Below, in pieces: positions 12,601 to 25,269 of a DNA stretch of 64,000 nt. The notes under the pieces were generated by a model that was given only the letters and a program-made list of their open reading frames with translations, was not told the origin of the DNA and did no database searches. The position numbers were made by a program, and so were the translations under genes. Numbering within the stretch: the first letter of the stretch is position 1; every line of letters starts with the position of its first letter. Origin of the DNA: Kudoa neothunni (Eukaryota > Cnidaria); contig OZ199840.1 in NCBI GenBank assembly GCA_964304625.1, positions 5,456,001-5,520,000 on the forward strand, read 5' to 3'.

Positions 12601-13489
12601 ATGATGAGTTTAAAAATTACGTTTGGCTTCTTTATTCTATGTAATTATTGATTGATTATAATAATACAGAATTCACATAGGTTTTACCTACAGTTGTACA
12701 AATGATCATCATGTGAGAATAACAATACACTATAAATTCGTATCTAAGGTTAACGTAATTTTTAACAGTTTAGAATTAGTGGGCCCTCCCATGAACAATT
12801 AATCTTAGTTTTAATCAACTTGCATGAGAAAAGTTTATTCAAATATGATACAAACAAAGTATGTGGTTCATTAATACATTGGCTGATGGTTTATAGTTTG
12901 GATATCGTGGAAAATGCTTTACTCGATATGGATCACTTTGTTAACCGATTCATTGATATTGAGGATATGTGTGAAAAGCATGCCCACTGCAATGGGAATA
13001 ATAGTACGTCTGATTTTCCTCACTATTTCTATCATAATATATTATAAAAGTCACAATTTTTAAAGAAAATACTGCCTGCGTGCCCTGTTCTGTAACCATA
13101 TTTTGGGAATGTTGTTAAATTTATCACTAGTTGGTACACTACATCTATTATAAAGATGCAGCGATATCGAATTATGCGTTAAAAGATGAGGTTTTTTGAA
13201 TAACTTGCTAAAATTATAAAATTAATTATGATCAATTTATAACTTGACTATTAGGGAAAGAAAACTATAAACAATAATGCAAAAGAATTATGTATGCTAG
13301 CGGGTCTTTGTACTCCCCAACAAATAAACTACAATCCTAGTATTTCATTTATCGCCTTCATATTGTTTTTAAAAGAAATTAATATAATAATTTTATATTT
13401 AATTAGGTGAATCATCACAAAGTCATAATACCAATCATAGTGATACCGACACTGGTAATGCAACTAACGTTCAAATTGAAATGAGCTGA
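12601..13489 (+). CDS. saposin-like secreted protein, array gene C
   Basis: Seven exons give 198 residues: 12601-12640, 12681-12748, 12769-13003, 13066-13091, 13131-13190, 13255-13339 and 13407-13489. Signal peptide MMSLKITFGFFILCFTYSC. Cysteine motifs MCEKHAHCNG, ACVPCS and LCMLAGLC follow the same order as A and B. The exons that are separate in A and B (exons 3 and 4) are one continuous 235-nt exon here, so an intron is absent. That exon also carries an extra cysteine (NKVCGSLIHW) and a longer N-terminal part. The CxxC micro-exon is 26 nt. The final exon has the same 83-nt length as in A but a different C-terminal sequence. Confidence 0.7.
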
Positions 13490-16400
13490 AAACTTCATTT
13501 ATTTCAACGATCAACATAATGTTTTATTTTCATCATTTTTTTTAATTACAATTCGCCAAGAACGGTCGATTCAACTTTAAAATATTTTTATTTTTTTGCA
13601 TTAAAAGCATTAATTTTCTTTATAAATTGAATATTAATATATCTATTTGAAGAAGTTTATTCTATTAATTAAATCATGTATTAACACGATTCAATTAATT
13701 TTACTTAAAATTTTAACTCAGTTTATAAACAAGTTTCCTAATTGGGGGACTCTCCGACCTTCAAGAGTTCCCGAAGACAGTCACTGGGAGTCAACGAAAA
13801 AATTGTAAGGCCAAGCAGGCTTTATATATAATTTACCGTTTCTTAATAATCAAAAATCTCTTTCGAAAATATTTCAAGTGCGACAGAAGCTGATATGTCC
13901 TTAAATCGAATAGTCATATGATTAATTTTACTGAAAATTAATTTGTTTTCAAAAGATTATTTTTTATTTAGTTAAAATTATAAAAATTTCAAGACTGGCG
14001 CATGCGCGGAGGAAATAACAATTACGCCTTTTCTTAAAATTATTGGAGGATATTTATTCATATTTTGTCAATCAGCGTTAATTCTTATTTAAGAAAAATT
14101 TTTTAAATCAACACATGACTATATATCAATGCCAATTTTATTCGGGAGTGTCACATTTTCAGCTATTTAGAGGATATTGAAAATTATGTGAAAAATATAT
14201 TGTCTATATCTATATATAAATAAATAAAATATTTCTAAAAGTGTAATTTTCAGACAACTTGTATGCTAGAGTCGTTAGGATAAAAAATTGTTGTCACGCA
14301 TTCGTGATGTGTTTTAGTATTAAAAGTTGCCGCCCTAAAACCCTTTGCATTAGCTTAATAAGCAAAAAATCTTAAAATATATCTAAATTTTGTTTCCAAT
14401 TTAAAAGGAGTAAATTGGCATTTTTCGGGAGGATGAGGGGTTAAAAACTTTTGAGATCCTGACACTAATGAATTTATCATCAACCTTACTTTTAATAGTC
14501 TGAAAGGTAAAAGAACATTTTTATTTTATCGGTCATCAAATATACCGTATGAGAGATAGTTGAGAAATATTGAAGGAATTAATTTACCTTCAAAAAGAAT
14601 CGAGTATTAAATAGTAAATAAATTTTTCACTAATCTAAATAATTTTAAAAATCTCAATTTGACCAATAATTTCCGCACAAAGTTTTACATCGGTATCTGC
14701 TTTAATATATAATAGCATAATTTAAATGGTCCAAATTAAATGGCTGTTTCTTATTCGGGAGATTCCGATTTATTTTACAGTGTCGTAATTTAAAGTTTAA
14801 AATTGAATATCTTTCTCGTACTCGTATATTTGTGGTGCATTTGAAGAATATTTTCACTTTTTTACACATTGTCGCGATCACACTTCCAGATTATAATTAT
14901 ATTCGAGCATATTAACGAATTATTTTTTAAAAAATAAATCAAAATACAGTAAGGAACGGTTAATTGGCAATTTTCACATTGTTGTCAAAATAAATAAATA
15001 AATAAATAAACTTAAGGTTGTTATCATTGTATATGTATACATAGGTAGAATAATTATTTATGGTGTCACGTAACTTTATAAGGTCTAACCTTTTTAAATT
15101 CGGAAAATTTATTAGGTTGAACCCATTGATGGATAATTCGCGCCCCATTAATTTTATTTAAATTCTCGAAATAAGGGTAAACGACGAATCATAAATGGAT
15201 ATCACTTGTCGATAAATATAAAATTATTAAATGTCGGAAACCAAGAAAACAACAAATCTTCTCAATACCTTTAAATTGAAATGTGAATCAGTCCACACTT
15301 AATCCAACTTTGAAAGACGATGTTTATTTGTGTGTGGAGGGTGAATTTTACGATCAAAACAACAATCACAATGTTAGAAAGCTTGAAATATGACAAGATT
15401 CTTATTGGTTGACTACTAGGACCATATTATTAGATTTATCCTTGTTTTAATAATTAAATATTATCATTTATATTTCCTGAGCCTACTGTCTTGTTTTTTA
15501 TGTCCTCATATGTTACCAGCGTTTAAATATTTACATTGACCTTTTTATCCATAAATTTGTTGCTTGCAGCCTAAAGATAACATATTACGTAAAGACAGCT
15601 ATCTATAGTGATTACAGAATTAAAATGGTCGGAAAAATGTTTATCATTAAAATACAGGAAAAAATGAAAATTAAATAAAAATCCTATTCGTATGGATCAG
15701 AACCACGCAAAAATTTAACACTATCTTTAAAATGCATTGATAATTAAATTCGTATCTGATTTGAAAACAATATAGATTAATATAATCAATTTGCCAACGT
15801 CGATCAAATGTACGTGCATGCGTGATATTTATGTCGTCAATTTCTCATTTTCTAAAGTATTCCATATCTAAAAATATTTAAAGCATAAGCTTTTATCCAG
15901 AAGTAATAAATTTTGAATGCTAGTGTTTACATTTTTTCCTATTAATTATTATATAATGTATAATAATTAATAATGACAATAACGATTTATTGAATAATAC
16001 ATAACAATAATCTCTGTAAAACTTTTATTAAATTAATTCCCTAACTTAAAAATATATATGTGCATATTTATAAACTATGAAAAATTATATTTTACCAACA
16101 AAAATTTATAAAATAAATTGCGATATACTTAAATATTAATTACATAGTTTATAAATGGAGATAATTTCGCATTATAATTAAATAAACTCATTGTTAATTT
16201 GTTTATAAATAAATAAAAATTTCTTTAGCCTTTAAGACTATTTAAAATTCGATTCGATAGTTGAATACACATATAGCTTCCATTAACATTGTTTCATTTT
16301 TGAACAAAAAAATTTTTTGAAAATTACGAGACGTTTCATCCTAAATTGTTTGAAAGCGAAATTAAAAAATAATCATCGACGAAACCAGAAATATGAATTA

Positions 16401-16777
16401 TACTAAATACTCAGAATCAGTAAATCTATATGTATCCATAAAGTTAGGTTATAATCGTTTATTATTTTGTATGAAATTCTATCAGATATTTATACATGAT
16501 AATATTGACCAGATTGATGACAACACGTGTAACAACAAGATGTATTAGGTAAAGATGTACCGGTAACTTATCAAAATGTTTTGAAATATTAAAACGAATA
16601 GAAATAATCTTTCAAATATTACAAAAAAGATCGATCAACTATTCGTAACCTCGTTGGGAACAAGGTACATTCAATTTGAGTTAAAAAATATCTCCTATAA
16701 AATATAAAATCATTCCAATTTAAAAATTAAATATTTAAGGGGTAAATAGATAAAAAATGCACCCAACTTCAGGAACG
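13490..16777. other. gene-free stretch between genes C and D, part 1
   Basis: No convincing exon. A minus-strand frame at 15148-14960 and an (AAAT)n run at 14995-15010 are the only notable points. Confidence 0.4.
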
Positions 16778-16852
16778 CTATGGTTCATTATCTAAGTGGC
16801 AAGGTGCCGCAACTTTTAGCTTGATGGTCAGGGGTTCAATCCTTTCCATTTT
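16778..16852 (+). repeat. tRNA-like sequence, possible SINE head or tRNA fossil
   Basis: Contains a B-box-like block (GGGGTTCAATCC at about 16829) and, 40 bases upstream, an A-box-like block (TATCTAAGTGGCAAGG). Spacing and order suit a tRNA promoter. I could not fold a full cloverleaf with a convincing acceptor stem, so it is more likely a tRNA-derived repeat than a working tRNA gene. Confidence 0.3.
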
Positions 16853-18443
16853 ATATTTTCGTTTAAGTTATATGCAAATTAACTTCAAAAAATTGTAAAT
16901 AATCCAATGTTAGTTACCAATGCGCATGTGCAGAATAATTGTAAAAATGGGATCCTTATATACTGTCTAAAATAGTTATTTTCATCTTTTAAGTTCTAAA
17001 AGTTAACTTTTCTTAAATTCTTCAATACCGCTTTTATATTCGTAAAGTAATTTTATGATATTTTTACTTTTTTAAAAAAGTTTAAAATTTTTTTAATAGA
17101 AAAATAGAAAATGACTATAATTTTTTAAGAGGTAAAGTTTTCAACGAAAGTAGTATAGCGAATAATTAAAAGCTGAGACTATTAATGAGGTGAATTTTGA
17201 TCTCAAAGGCATGCTTCCTTTCGCTATGATAATAAGATAATAATTATTACTATCAAATCGTATTCGCAGGTAGATATAGATGTAATTTTTTAGAATCTTC
17301 TAAAATAACCTATTTCTAGATCCCAATATTGATCTTGGGTGTTATAAATAATTAAATCTAGTTATAACTTATAACTAGTGATACCTGAATATAATTTTGT
17401 AATATAATTTGATATTAGCCTAAAATTATAAACATTGGTATTTTTATTCCGTTTGTTGCGATTAGGATAAAATGCCGATTTACATATTTACGATTCAAAT
17501 TTCTACATTTTATCACGCCATGAAAATTAATAGTTAATAAAATATGTGATACTTAATTATTGTCACCCATAAATAAGCAACGTAATGATGTATTATTAAC
17601 GTTTAGCATCATTGTTAACAACATAGTTGTAGACGAAAATTGAAATAAAATCGCATTATATAATTTTAAAAATTCTATAACTCGTAAATTTACATATATC
17701 ACCACCTAAAAATGTAATGAAAAATAATTAAATGGCATTTAAATATAATAGTTAAATTCTCATTTATTTAATATTTCTTTAAATCATGGGCATTTTTTTG
17801 ACAATAGAACCGTTTAATGGTATAATAATTGTAAACTATGCATTTATAATATCCGAAAGTGACTCCTCATTTCCAATATTATCTGAAATTTCAACTGCTA
17901 AGAATAAAATTATTTTTAAGTTCGCTTATTTGCGATTAATCCGCTTTAATTGGTTAATTAATTTTTTCTCTCGTAATTGTTTCAAATATTTTAGCAAATA
18001 TATTGTTTACTTTATTTAATTTATAACCTTACACAAAAGATGTTACTAATCAACGATATTAATTGCTGAAAAAATTATAGAAAAATATTTGATCATGAAG
18101 CTGATAGTAGCAGCGCGGTTAAAATCTCATATATTTAATGCACGCTAATGTGTTTAATTCACTTCATACAGTTAACTTGGTCACGCACTCAGTGATAATA
18201 GATTTGAATGCGACCATTCATTTCAATGATACCACGTTTTTGGGGGTTAAAATGACAGCCTTAAGATAGAATATAATAAAAATCTTTTTTATATTTTCTT
18301 CTTGTTTGAAAATAAACTAAGAAAGTTCAGCACATGAATTATAAAACATTTTTTAAATAAGCCAATTTATTTAAGAAAAATCAGATTAATCCTAATATTT
18401 AAGAAATTAAATTTTGTCGCCAAACGAACTTTAATATCAAGGA
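16853..18443. other. gene-free stretch between genes C and D, part 2
   Basis: Should hold the missing signal-peptide exon of gene D if that gene is secreted like its relatives, but I could not identify it. A minus-strand exon-like piece near 17900 (VEISDNIGNEESLSDIINA) has no partner. Confidence 0.35.
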
Positions 18444-19180
18444 ATGGCCTCTCAAACTAACGCTAAACTGTTACATATTATTGCAAGTAACATTAAAAAG
18501 GCTGCATCAGCTAAGAGGTTTGTCTAGTCGTATGTGGAGTTATTGCAGGTGCCACCAGTTTTGGCGACACAGACACAGATGCTCCACCTATCCAACTTAG
18601 TGATCAAGCCAGAAGTTTGTTAGTTAAGGAATTGCTACTTCAGATGAACCAAACTGCCAATACTGGAATAGTTAACGAAGTTATTACATAAAAATGTTCA
18701 GGGTTTGGCTAATTATTATTTAGATCTATAATAGAATAGTACCTGATCAAAAATATGAAGAACTATTGCCTAAAATATTGGATTATAAACTTATCCGCAA
18801 ACATTTGGGTAATTGTAGTGAAAATCGTGAAGGTATAAAGTTACATTTATAATTTATCTTAATTTGTTTCAGTACTCAATTTTCTTGACAAATACAAAAG
18901 ATGTATTCCATGTCTTGTAAGTTGTTTCGATCGAATATATCGTCGATATATCTTTAGATCAGAGGCCACTCCGCCAATTTCTACTTGAGGGAACACATTC
19001 TGAGTAATAAATATTCGAAAATATTCAGCCACCCTGTAATTTAACATAACTATAATATTCATAATTCTTTCACACATATTACCTCAGTACAAAGTTGCAC
19101 CAAGTACCTACTACCAAGTATGCTCAAAGCACATGCCGAAAGCATTCTGTGTAATTCAGAAATTTTGTCCATATGAGTAA
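18444..19180 (+). CDS. divergent saposin-like protein, array gene D
   Basis: Six exons join in frame to 172 residues: 18444-18517, 18559-18679, 18724-18832, 18873-18916, 18958-19035 and 19088-19180. The third, fourth and fifth exons have the same phases as the corresponding exons of A and B, and the fourth ends in CIPCL like CLPCV. The last exon has VCSKHMPKAFC followed by C-x5-C (FCVIQKFC). The first C-x5-C has lost one cysteine (LIRKHLGNC). The apparent start MASQTNAKLLHI is not a signal peptide, so one or two 5' exons are probably missing from the model. A further open exon at 19386-19513 could be an alternative end, but its phase does not fit the only GT donor. Confidence 0.55.
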
Positions 19181-19995
19181 AAATCATACTGTTAAATTAA
19201 ATAAACGAAAAAAATTATAATCAGGGTTCTGACTCGAATGGATAAGATATTCTTTATTCTCATGGACACACCTCCCCGCATGTAAATTAATATACCATTT
19301 TACTTATGTAAATATATAAAGGTATGAGGATGCAGAAAATCGCTTTGGTAAAGTGAATTTTTTGAATTTTTATTAATTTTTTTAGAAACTTATGATAAAA
19401 TAAATGAAATGCTAAAACCATATTACGCAGGCATATGGTTTAATTCCTTTGGTTCTTTCACCTCTAGTGACCTAATTTCCTTATTACAAAGAAATCACAT
19501 AATATTGGTCTAAAGCATCACATTATTGGCGAATACGCGGCCAAACAAAATAATATTATATTCTACCGTTTTCGTTACTTCGTTATCAAGTCGTTATAAT
19601 TTGAATACTTTCTCTAATGAGTTATGATACACTCTTTTCTTTATTAATGCACCAATATAAATTAAAATTGGAAATATAAATTAGACTTCATTTTTATTAA
19701 TAAATAAAATTTCACTCAATTTGTCAGAAAAATTCCTATCTTATGCACCCTTAGTTGAAAATCTTCGAGAATTTAAGGCTAGCGTGTTTAATTCTTATGG
19801 TTGTTTTCTTAACTGAAACTACTTAAATCAAATAAAGTAAGATAAGTTTATTTGGATTAACATTTAGATCACAATACATAAGGCATTAAAACTATAAATA
19901 AATTTTATTTCAGTGAGCTACATTGTTAATTATTGTTAAAAAAAATATTTTACTAAATATTTTTATTTGTCGTTTACAACATTAAAAATTTGATT

Positions 19996-20018
19996 ATATA
20001 TATATATATATATATATA
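19996..20018. repeat. (TA)n microsatellite
   Basis: About 11 TA units in gene-free sequence. A shorter run of the same kind is at 11449-11467. Confidence 0.9.
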
Positions 20019-20949
20019 CATGAAATAACTTTTCTAACAATAATGATTTTTTAAGTACTCGAATAAAATATTCAATATAATAACAATATGGTCATTTGAT
20101 ATTTTTATCAGACGTATGATTGAATTTTTGAAATCAATAATGCGATTGTTATATTAAATATATTTCTATATCGGTTTTATATTTTTACAAATAAATCTTT
20201 TTTTCATTTAAAGAGTAAAATTAATTCAGAATTAATTTTTAGTAGTTATATCGTTCATAAAGTAACTGTTAAAAAACCTCTGAACCAGCAGCTCATTTGG
20301 GGCATTTGGAATTCCTGAAAAATACTGTCGACAATGAAAATGAAAATAATATCGATTCTATACTATATGTATAAAGCAAGTTATCATATAACCCTTTCAC
20401 GTCTAAATTTTTATTTATCGATGAAATAAATATAAAAATTTAAATTAATAATTTTAACTTAAAACCGATATTTATTTTTTTACAATACCTTTTAACATCT
20501 CATTAAGATAGGTAAAAAATGTTGTACCGTATACAGGACATCCGGCATTAGTGGTCCGGAATTTATGCGAACGATAGAAATCTAAAGGAATTACATAAAG
20601 AAAAAAAATAGATTATAAAATGTAAATTAATTTTTGTTATAAATGCAGAAGCAATTCTATCATTCATAAGACAACATGAAGCATTACATTTCAAACATAA
20701 TACTACTACTATTTGGAGGTTTCTTCCGCAAATTTAGCATTTTCTTGGATATGAAGTTACTTCAGGGAAGAAACTTACATTATCAAATTTTTTTCGATCG
20801 ATAAATGAAATATATTTGTTTCGTGGTAATTTTATGTTTTCGTTGATATCGTATGTAGTGAGATAAATACTTGGGGGGCTTCGTTTATGAGTCTGTATGG
20901 ATAATTGATTTTTATATAACAATGACTCGAAAATTGATTAAGGATGGTA

Positions 20950-21330
20950 GATCAAGATTTTAGGATCTCTATGGTATTGCGTATCAATTTGGCTCGACAA
21001 CAATCAATTCAAGCAGTTCATTATCGAAAAATCCATTAAAATAACCGATGAGATTAGTTAACTCGTTTAAATTTCCAAAATTATCGTTATTGTTTGGTAA
21101 TTCCTGTTGCAAACCTACGTTGTTCAAAGCCTTATTCTATTTGGTTTCTGAATTAATTTCGGAATCAATTTCAATATCAGACTCATCTGTTGACACGCAT
21201 TCTTTTCCTTTTATATTTGATGATACAATCATTGGATCGTCATCTGAATACGTACCTGGATCAGTTATGTCAGCATAAGTTAGAATAATGATTTCTAAAA
21301 GTTTTTTTACCATTTTCATCATTATTAGTC
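20950..21330 (-). pseudogene. piggyBac transposase N-terminal fragment
   Basis: Read on the minus strand, an acidic lead (DSDIEIDSEINSETK) is followed, past a stop codon, by YFNGFFDNELLELIVVEPN. This matches the piggyBac signature at the start of the transposase core (F....LLELIVEETN.YA). The frame then stops and nothing further of the transposase is visible. A dead, 5'-only remnant. Confidence 0.45.
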
Positions 21331-23975
21331 CTAATGTTATGATCCATTGTGATCATTTGAAATCCGGTCCACAGGTACGTGTTAATCATTGCATTATTTC
21401 ATAAATTATGAGTCTGATTTCTTTATAAATATATTGAATTAATTAAATTAATTTATTACTCACATTATTTCAAATTTTTATTTTGGTAAATCATGAAAAC
21501 TCTAGGTGTTATGCTCAAATTCTTTTGAATGCTACAATGGTATGGTGGATCCAATTTTAAAGGCCTAGTTAAATGAATTTAATATTTTTTAATAATAGTG
21601 AAATATATAATTAAAACACAAATACTTGAATATATTATACTGATATTCGTCTCACAAAGAAATTTCGCGTAAGTAATTATCCGATTTAAAAACAAATTGC
21701 TTTCCCGAATAACGGACATCATATACGAAAGTATGAAGTCTTAACATTGTAAATATTTCGCGATTATTCCTGGAATTTCCAATTTAATATAGATTATCTT
21801 ATTTTTTCGATTTTTCATTGCTGTTTTATGGATAGTTTCATAATCGAAAACAGCGTTCCGTAAGTAAGCAACTGCCGCATATTACAAAAAATAAAAATAA
21901 CACCGTAGTTAATTCCATTATGAGAAATCTTCGAATAAATATATTTAAACTTAGTGTCTAGCTTTATTTATAATTTAAATATCGGCAATAGAGGAATATG
22001 AAGAAAAAGATTAAAATGTATTTTTCAATAATTAATTCATAGAAATAATAGATAGTCGGACAAACGAACCCATGTCAACAATGTATGGAAAAAAACACAT
22101 TTTTAAATATTAATTTCTAATTGAGAATAAAATTATGGATTTTCTTAATCATAAAAATGGTTTTCTATCTTATAATCTCCGCGAATCATTTTTTTATTAT
22201 CGATAAATGCGAATGCATGTTGGAATATTAAATCCATGAAGTATGAAAATGACTTTGATATTGGTGGTACCGAAAGCTAAATTATCATTAAAATATTTTT
22301 TAATAAAATATATTTGACTCAGCTTATAAATAAATTATAATTAAATTATATAACATCTTCTTGAATAATCTATTTAATTTTAAAGGATGAATATTCGTAA
22401 ATAAAGATACAACATCGTCTCAGGAATTGTTATTTTATCCCAACACCTAATGCATGGTTTAAAATAGCGTTAAATAAAATTCAAGGAATTGACAAAAAAG
22501 ACTCAACAATTTTTTGGATGGTTTGAATCGCAATGATTGCGGTTTTTTAGGTTGAGCTATAATAATTAAGTTAGATATGGGACTGTTTGAGTTGTTATGA
22601 CAGGAAGATGTGAAAGTGTTTGCTTGAAATTTTGATAAGAATATAAATTTAATTCGATTAACTTGTATGTGTCATTCGCTTGAAATGTTTGACATTATTA
22701 TTTACTATTTAATCGTTAATATTTCGAAAAACGTATTGGGATAATCAAAACAAACAATGAGTTGTAACATATATCTTACCTTAAGGTTAAACAGTAGAAC
22801 GGAATGACATTCCATAGGTGATATAATTGAGCGGGTAATTATTAATTTAGAATTTATTCAATATTTTATAATTTTTTTTTGTAAAAAATAGGATAAAAGA
22901 TTTGTTTTATTTATATATTTTATTCAATAACTCATTGGAAAATACACCGATTTAAATTGAGATTATTTATTCCTTGATTTCAGTAGAGGAAATAAATTTT
23001 TAATAAAATAATTTAATATTCGAGTATATAATATTTAAATTTATCTATACATATTTGAGTAATTTATTACGTGAATTCCCGATTTTGACAGTAAAATTTT
23101 AGCTTGGAGTTACCTAAAAATTGTCGACTGAATCTAAAGCTAGAAGTTAAAAATTATGAGTTAATCACAAAAAGTCTTTTCTCTAAGTAAGGTATCATAA
23201 TTGATCTAGATTTGAAAATCTGTATTTTACGTGGTGTAGGGGGACTAGTTTAAATTTAGGAATGCTAAACAAGAGTAGTCCTTATTAAAAAACGTAGAAT
23301 AAAATTGATATACCAAATATTGCATCTCATAAATAGATTCAATCACATTGTGTAGGGTTGTTTACGAAGAAAATAATTTTCACCCATCGGAAATTATTCA
23401 AGATCTCTACTCAAACTGACTGTGATTAACTTTATTTACGGAAGAGAATTACTTCTGCTCGTAAAATCAAACAGAATAGGAGATATAGAATATTGTGTAT
23501 ACATAAATTAATCTTATTGGAATGATGGAATTATTCAGTATATCGACCAAATGGTGTCATAACATTGAAGTTTGAGTCAATTATATAATTAAATATAATT
23601 TTCTCCTTAACATAAAAGAATGATCTGTCCAATAAATGTGGGAAAAAATTTATCCAAATATCTGTTTTAAGTAGGCAGAACAGAAGGAGATTCGCAGATG
23701 TATGTGGGAAGGAGTGTATTAAAGTGTATACAGTATAAAAGGATATCAATTTGAGCAATTAATTTTTATGACTCTTAGAAGCGCAGAGAAACCCTGAGCC
23801 AAAAATAGAACGATAATGTTAGATACATACCGCGAGGAATAATTAATATTTTATAATATGGTTTACGTGACATTAACATTAATGTTTGAAAAATTTTTTC
23901 TAGCTCTATATTTTTTGCTATTTTTATGATGTCCCAAAACAGTGGTATAATAATCATTTGAGTCTGGAAGAGATA

Positions 23976-24160
23976 CAGTCGAGATTCGATATCGCGTAAT
24001 TTATGGGACCGAGGAAAAAGTACGCAGTAAAAAGGTTTTACGCAATATTCAGACACATAGAAACAATATTATTTTTATTTCTTTTTAAATTAATAACTTA
24101 TTAATTGTAATTAAGATACTATTTTAAAATATTAAATTACTCAATTTCGAATCTCGACTC
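23976..24160. mobile_element. short pogo/Tigger-like MITE (185 bp)
   Basis: Left end CAGTCGAGATTCGATATCGC and right end, read inward on the other strand, GAGTCGAGATTCGAAATTGA, each flanked by TA. The ends match at about 20 of 26 positions and recall pogo-class ends (CAGTCGA...). There is no room for a transposase, so it is a non-autonomous copy. Confidence 0.5.
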
Positions 24161-24249
24161 TAATAACTTTTTTGATTACGCTTTGTAATATTTAAAAATT
24201 GGTAACCAAAAGAAATAAGGTACTTCTCTTCAAATATTTAGGACTGAAT

Positions 24250-24282
24250 GCGGGCCAACAAATTTTTATTGGGCCACCCCTG
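24250..24282 (-). mobile_element. solitary hAT end
   Basis: Reads CAGGGGTGGCCCAATAAAAA on the minus strand, a typical hAT terminal sequence. I found no partner end within the preceding 2 kb, so this is a broken copy or a chance match. Confidence 0.25.
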
Positions 24283-25269
24283 TTCAAAAATGATCATAAT
24301 TTTGATCTGCTAACTACGATCGTTAAAATAATGATATCATAAAAAAATATTTTTGTACAATTCCCTCTTTGGATTAATTAAAATGATTCATATATTTGTC
24401 AAATATTTAAAAATGATCTTATATCATAAATAATCCCGCTCCTTGTTGAAATACTCTATGTATATTCGTGGTTAATTGACTTAAATTCTATTCGATACAA
24501 TCATAAAAAAGTATGACATTGTAGACAAATTTTGCATTAAATCTATTCAACGATAAGTTATTTGAGAAGAAAAATTATTCTTCCATGCTTTTGAGGAGTT
24601 CTACTAAGATAAATACAACCACTCCTGAAGGAAAGACGGAAGTCGGGGAAATTTAAAATTTATGTATTGCTCAAAATTTTCATGATTGACTATATTGAAA
24701 GAAATATAGTTTAGAGTAACCTTAGACGTTTTTACTTCAATTTAGATTTATATTAAAAACAAGGGACACATTTTAGTATGGCTTAAACAGAGAACTTCAA
24801 AAATTTTTCACAATGTGTTAATTTCCCGTTTCAAAAACACATCATTGTTTTCATAGTCTTCCTAACCAACAAGCACAAAGAATTGGATAGAAAATAAAGA
24901 GCTACTCAACCAGGTTATGTTAAATAAATCTTAATGTTACAGTGGTATATGAAGACATAAAATAGAATTTACTTACGTGTACCACAATATTTTATAATCG
25001 TCATTTGCTTTGGTAATCTTATTATTGTCTACGTTAATCTTTAACAGTATGTTTACACTTCCAATCCATCATTTTATAAGAGATTTCAAAATTTCGTTTT
25101 ATTTTTGTAACAAATAATTTTTTGAAGTATATTTATTTATTAACAAATTGAAGAAAGTTTTTATATAATCCTTGATTTTATTTATCATTTCCACAAAATA
25201 TCAATTTGAAAATATAATAAACAGCATATAGTTATTGACAATTTTATTCCAGTATCGACGGTATATATT

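Noticed and set aside
14960-15148. Leucine-rich-repeat-like minus-strand frame (INGFNLINFPNLKRLDLIKL)
   Set aside because: Only one weak repeat, no splice partners and an A/T-driven composition; probably chance.
6678-19180. Aphid bicycle genes or schistosome micro-exon genes as the identity of the array
   Set aside because: Micro-exons and signal peptides fit loosely, but the cysteine pattern is CxxC plus C-x5-C rather than paired CYC motifs, and exon lengths are mostly not multiples of three as in schistosome MEGs.
21660-21870. CpG-containing stretches such as CCCGAATAACGGACATC that looked like degraded element ends
   Set aside because: No inverted partner or flanking duplication found.
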